Below, one piece after another: positions 58,811-64,000 of a stretch of DNA of 64,000 nt. This DNA comes from Helopsaltes ochotensis (taxonomy: Eukaryota > Chordata > Aves > Passeriformes > Locustellidae), in NCBI GenBank assembly GCA_013400155.1, contig VXBM01000093.1, positions 751,293 to 815,292 of the forward strand, given 5' to 3'. The translations under genes and the position numbers were made by a program. The notes beneath the pieces are model-generated. The model had not been told where the DNA came from and ran no database searches. It saw only the letters and a list, made by a program, of their open reading frames with translations. Positions within the stretch are counted from its first letter, which is position 1, and the number at the start of each line of letters is the position of its first letter.

Positions 58811-60961
58811 TCTCCTTTCCAGGGATGGAAAGATCAGTGAATTGCTCTCTAAATGCTTCCAGTGGGAACTCTCCAAAACACAGCAAATGGGATTTTTCAC
58901 ACTTTGACTAATGAAAGCTTGGCACATGGCACGACAAATAAAATCCTCGCTGCCAGCAGTACAGATATATATAAAATGATGTTTATTTCTACAGGGTTTG
59001 TGAATAAGCAAGACATTTTTCACCCATGAAAGGCAGTTTCTATGTGCATGTGTAAGTTAGCAACAACAACAGAAAGTGTGACTGATGATCCCAATGAACA
59101 TCATCCCAATGAGATTTAATAAATAGTCATAACTTTTTGCTTCTCAAAACAAAGTCTCTCTTTTTACTTTACCCTACAAACTTCTAGGTTTATTGTGGAT
59201 ATATTTCTCTGCTTTTGACAGAAATACAGACATAATTCATCCTTTTGTTTCGTGTTTAGAGACTAGTTATCATCACAGGGCTAGGCATGTATAGAGATGC
59301 AACAAGATGTGCTCCGAAAGCACAGTGCCTGCAAGAAAACAAAGCTAGTTTCTAATAAGGGGGACAGCTCATTCTTCTTGCCATATTATGACATTTCCTC
59401 TCTTTGACCTTTTTTTCTCTGTTTTCTTGGTGCTTTCCACAAGACTAGTGCTAACAAGAGAAGAGACTGGTCCTTAACTCCTCATGCAGGCAGACTAAAA
59501 GTGATTAGACACAAACTGGTACTGACCAACATGCACTATAAACACACTTCCAAAACAGACAGTTTTTTCTCTTTGTCGGCTCAAACTGTTTGGAAAAGAG
59601 TGCACTGAAAAAAGCCCTGAAAACCGTTAACTTCTGTGATAAGCTGATAATGGGATCCTACCAAATAAATAAAAGATGACCTGGCCATAGCCTTCCAGAT
59701 CACAGCAAACTTGATACCCCTAGGACAGCTCAGCAGAGGAGCCCTTGTAGGCATTTCAGGGACTTGCTACAGTGTGAAATGTTTATTTTTTTCTCAAGCC
59801 CAAAAGGATTACTGGACTATTTTAAATTTGTTTCAAAGAAACAATAGAAGAGCTTTATAGTTCTGCAATAATCAGAAGATACGTAAGAAGAGATAAGTGA
59901 GTTGTGATGTGCCTTAGCACAGCAGAGCATCAGGTTTTATTTGATTAATTCTCCCCTACAGCTTGTAATGGGTATACACAGTGTGATTCCAGGGCAGGAG
60001 TAGCTTCAAAGTACAGGCTGAGTATCACAGATCCAAGCATACACAGCTGGATCTCAAATGTATAAACGACATTGACTTGCATGTGAGGAAGGAAAGGGGA
60101 AGATTACTATGATCTGAAATGTCAAAGCTTCCTCCACATGATTAAGTGCATTTACATGTTCTACTCAAACCAGTAGAAGTTGTTTCCAGGCAACAGAAAG
60201 AAATTAGTAGGACTCCATGCTCTGTATGTGGTTGTACAACATACATATGCACGGCTCCTCACCTGAGAGTTCCTAAAAACAGGACAAAATCATGATTTGG
60301 ACACAGAACTGGCAATGTTCCAAGAAAATTACAGGTAGTGAAAAAGCTCCCTGTCATTTTCCTCCTGGGGAATAGGACAAGGGATACAGCATAGAGATTG
60401 TTAGGATCCCCTTCTAATAACCACAACCAGATTTCTCATAAAAGGAGGCAGCCAGATTTTTCCTGCAGATTTCTCTAAGGCAGAGTCCTCCTCCTCAGCC
60501 TTACTTAGAAGTAATTCTATAATTTTGTAGGGAAACTAGTTATTTACATTTTCTAATGGACTCAGGATGACTTGGAAGATCCCACCAAGTATTTGCAGAC
60601 TGGTCCAGAGGAGCAATAGCTTTGTGCTGGACCGCTATTAAAAAGCAGTAATGCAGGTGACCTGAACCAAAAGAATGGATGGCACCTGATGGATGAAATG
60701 AGGTCAGTAGCTATTACGGTGCTATCCCCAGCCTCCACTCCTAAGTGAGATGAACATCTGGTTAGGATAGTGGAGGTCCACCTGACCCAGCTCTGGCCAG
60801 GCTAGGTGAGATCCCTTCTAAAACATTACTTGTCTAAGATTCATGAAACCAAATATACACACTCATATGGCATTCTCAGATTAGGGAAGTTTAGATCCTG
60901 GCCAATTTCTATTGTTAAGCTCACAAAACACTGCGATAAATAATGGAAAATACTTCAGCCG
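58811..60961. other. Unique noncoding sequence
   Basis: Nothing recognised apart from a short inverted repeat (GGTCCAG ... CTGGACC) at 60602-60633. Confidence 0.5.
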
Positions 60962-62093
60962 CTATTTATTTGGGGCACTTTTACCATGTGACATCAGAAA
61001 ATATTCCATGGTGGAATTCATTAACATAAAAATGGACTCGGTGAGACTTTGTGATCTATTAAACTTCCAGCTAACTAGGCTTCTGGTTATCCAATCGACA
61101 GATGGTGTTTTTCTGAACCGGTTATGTTGATTCACAGCACTGAAGTGGTTACTGGAAAAAAAGGACCACGAGTTTAATAAGGAGCAGGCCCACACACATA
61201 CAACAAATGTGAGCCATATTCTACCAGCTCCAAAAGAAAAAAAGCAGCAGTTTTTACACCAAATTACCAAAATATTGGCACGTTTTGCACATCTATTATG
61301 TGTTCCAAGCCACCAGAATAGGAATGCTGTTGGCAAATGAGCTACATCAGGCATACACACAACATTATTGGATTTGCTTGGAATATTCTGCTCCAGGTTA
61401 GGCCAAAGCACTTTTTCAGAAGTGCTGTCTTGGAGGGCCAGTTTAGCTGCCTTATAATAAAGACTCATCCCACTCAAAAAACCCTCTGAGGCTTCTCATT
61501 AATAAATGCCAATTAACATAATATGATACCCAGGTTGTATAAATCAATGGCAATCTACAAACCAGGAGAAGAAAATAGAGTGAATAACAATAAAGAGTGG
61601 AGTATTTAGAGGACACTTGAGCATCTGAACTCACAATCATTCCCCAGACATGAAAGAGACTTCAACTGTTTATGAAATTAAGTGGAGCTTCTGAAACTGC
61701 ACACTGAACTATGTTGAACAGAAAGAAATCTCTTTGCTTATTAGGTCTCAAGGAGATAATCTATAGTGCTATGGAAACAGCTACAGCCTTTTCTTTGCAG
61801 CAGGGAGATTACTTCTGTTCAGGCAGATGAGCTGCTTTCAGATCTTTTTTTTCACAATCTCTCTGATTTAATATGCTTTAGTAGTTGGAACTACTAAATG
61901 GAACAGTAGTGTTCTGCTTCAGGTGCAGACAGAAGATCTTGAAAAGACAGGCTCCACCATACTTGTGGTAGGACATCAGAGAAGGATAGGCTTCTGCCTC
62001 CATAGGCTAAAATTCAGAATATTTTTGAGAGGATGGGAAAAAGAACTGAAAAGCATATGAGGGAGCATTAATAGCACTCACCTATCCCATCAT
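60962..62093. other. Noncoding stretch with a chance open frame
   Basis: A 171-codon minus-strand frame lies at 60962-61477 and has no motif. The AT-rich part at about 60930-61150 could be a conserved element, but this is not testable here. Confidence 0.4.
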
Positions 62094-62165
62094 CTTGAGT
62101 GTGTGTATGCACATATATATATATAAATGTATATATGAATGCACTAATATATATAAACAAACACA
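62094..62165 (+). repeat. TA/TG-rich microsatellite region
   Basis: Interrupted GT, TA and CA blocks (ACATATATATATATAAATGT, then CTAATATATATAAACAAACA) form a compound, imperfect dinucleotide repeat. Confidence 0.85.
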
Positions 62166-62944
62166 CATAGCTGCATACACCTTCTCAGAGGTGTGCATAG
62201 GTAATAATACAGACATACACAAGCACAGACTAAACTTTATACAGAGGGAGAATGCATTCCAGAGTCTGACACTGGGAAAGGTTTTCTTCAGCTATTTACA
62301 CGCCTGGTCTCAGGCAGGATGTGGTCTGTCATTGCAGAGGCCACAGCACAAGGTGAGACTTTGCAAAATGTAATACAAGCTATTAATGCTGGTTGGTCTG
62401 CAGAATTCATACCTCACTCTTAGAAGGGAGAATGTCAGGATTGAGAGGGGATTTTCTTCAAGAACTAGATTGGTTGGTTTTGCTACACTGAGACAAAAGA
62501 CACTGAAATTGGACACAGAAGGACAAACAGGCAAGAAAATGTAAGATCGACTACAGTGACTACATTGTATTGCTTGCAACACACATAAAAAATGTGAAAC
62601 ATTGAAACAATCGTGATAATTCAGCAGTTTCAGCGTGACAGCCTTAAGTAGTGGAGGCTTGTTCATCTGACAACTGCATGTTTCAAATCATGAATTGCAC
62701 GACTGAGCAAGGATGTTTTATGTGACTACAACATCAAAATCAATCTTCTGCAGGAAAATCTATTTGCCAGACACAGCACAGCACAGGTGTCACAGCAAAT
62801 AACAAGTCATGGCATGACAGCTAGCGGTGCAACTGCTTTAGGCTTAATACTTTTTTGAGTCCAGGACAGCTACAGAGGATGCCACCTGTGTATGACATTA
62901 AAGAAATCTAATTAACATCTTTAATTGAACTTCAGCAGCATGAT
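62166..62944. other. Unique noncoding sequence
   Basis: Nothing recognised. Confidence 0.5.
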
Positions 62945-63030
62945 CTAACATTGAAATGAACCCTGCTCTGAGTGGTTGGACCAGAAACCTCAGGAAGCTC
63001 CTTCCAGCCTAAATTGTTCTGTGATCTGTA
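62945..63030 (+). mobile_element. CR1 LINE 3' end fragment
   Basis: GAGTGGTTGGACCAGAAACC, then CTCCTTCCAGCCTAAATTGT and TCTGTGATCTGT match the CR1 3' end ('gggtggttggaccagatgacctc...ccttccaacctaaattattctatgattctgt'). Only the terminal part remains. Confidence 0.8.
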
Positions 63031-64000
63031 GCATAAAAGAAGATTGAATCTCATCTGCCATCTCTGGCAGGAGCAGTAGACACCTTCAGCTTCATTCATG
63101 GAAAAAGGAAAAGCTGCGTTCTTACTCTTCCAGTTTTGACACAGGACAGGTTTGGGGAGAGTCATTGGCCAGCAGAGTTCCTTACTGCAGGAAGGTTTTA
63201 AAAAATGCAGAGACTGAAGTCCATGGAGTGCCTTCAAATGAAAGTACACCATGGTGGAGACAGGGAAATGCTGCTACATCACAGGCCAACAATATGGTGT
63301 TTTCTTGTGAGGAAGGTGAGCAGAGAGGAGCATATTCTTTAAAAAAAAAAGTTACACTTCACAGCATGCAAATACTGATCCCTCACAAGTTGTTTTATCT
63401 CAGATCTAATAATCTTCTTTACCTGTTGGAAACTCACTGTAATTACAAGTTCCAATGCAAGCTTCTTATTAACAAAGAAATCTACCCTCTATTCCGTGGG
63501 GTTTTGTTTTACCTCATTAAAGATATTGTTAAAGCCTACACAAATATTTTTTGTACCCACACGGACTGCTTATTGAATCTGGCTGTCTTCACTTCCTGTT
63601 TTAGCACAACTCACTTGGTAAGTTGTTGCCTCACCGCACCCCTAAAGTGGTTGCATTTAAGTGGTTGGTGAAATGATTAATATTTATTTAGTAAGTTCTT
63701 TGAAAATGATACGTGACATAAATAACAGCTATAGCTATTTATTTTTGCTTCCACAAAAATAATACAGCATTTGTAAGATTAAAAGCCAATTCCTTCATTA
63801 ATTTTCTTAAAATTTGTTAAACCAAATTAACATAACCTTCCATTTGCAGCACCTTTCCTTCTTTTCTCTTCACAGTTTTTAATAGTCAGTATTTTCCATC
63901 TGATTACTTCTAATCGCACTGTTATACTGCTTTTACAGCCGTGGGCTTTATTACAAAGCTTCTCTGTTATTTCAGATAGGCAGAAAACAGTAGCAGGTAG
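63031..64000. other. Unique noncoding sequence to the window end
   Basis: A 168-codon plus-strand frame at 63165-63671 has no domain. The last 400 bases are AT-rich. Nothing recognised. Confidence 0.45.

Noticed and set aside
60962..61477. 171-codon minus-strand open frame
   Set aside because: Composition looks random and no motif is found.

Overview
This window looks like 64 kb of gene-poor avian nuclear DNA, either intergenic or inside very large introns. The clade signal comes from the repeats. Most recognisable interspersed elements are CR1 LINE 3' ends, including one well-preserved copy that ends in the ATTCTATG octamer typical of bird CR1. The rest are heavily diverged amniote relics: MIR-type SINEs and one other ancient family. 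No L1, Alu or B-type primate or rodent elements were seen. The sequence is AT-rich overall, stop codons interrupt every frame, and the longest open frames (258, 220, 174 and 173 codons) show no family motif. No complete protein gene, tRNA, rRNA or CRISPR array can be supported. Bacterial-style features such as operons, ribosome binding sites and terminators do not apply.

Layout. 1-10.4 kb is unique sequence with a T/G low-complexity tract and one strong G-quadruplex motif. 10.4-19.8 kb holds a CR1 3' end on the minus strand, an AT-rich block with an octamer-type palindrome at 12.7 kb, an ancient repeat at 14.2 kb, a 79-base A run at 15.4 kb, several old CR1 fragments at 16-17.8 kb, and two further inverted repeats. 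19.8-31 kb is mostly unique. Its notable part is a CpG-enriched patch at about 26.6-27.1 kb, flanked by two old antisense CR1 fragments. That patch contains a possible minus-strand first coding exon: 17 codons resembling a signal peptide, then a consensus splice donor. 31-45 kb is unique sequence with a decamer tandem array at 37.66 kb and a 120-base T run broken by one N at 40.6-40.75 kb. 45-49 kb is a repeat cluster with two MIR-like SINEs, a GAAA microsatellite and two CR1 fragments. 49-64 kb has the best-preserved CR1 (53.5 kb), two MIR-like relics in antisense (58 kb), a final CR1 end (63 kb) and two blocks that resemble conserved noncoding elements (54.0-54.6 and 56.0-56.6 kb).

No genes here can be said to work together. 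The most likely biology is regulatory: candidate enhancers and possibly the 5' end of a secreted or membrane protein gene transcribed toward lower coordinates from about 27 kb. Repeat assignments rest on recognising consensus wording by eye, so boundaries are approximate. No new biological system is evident.
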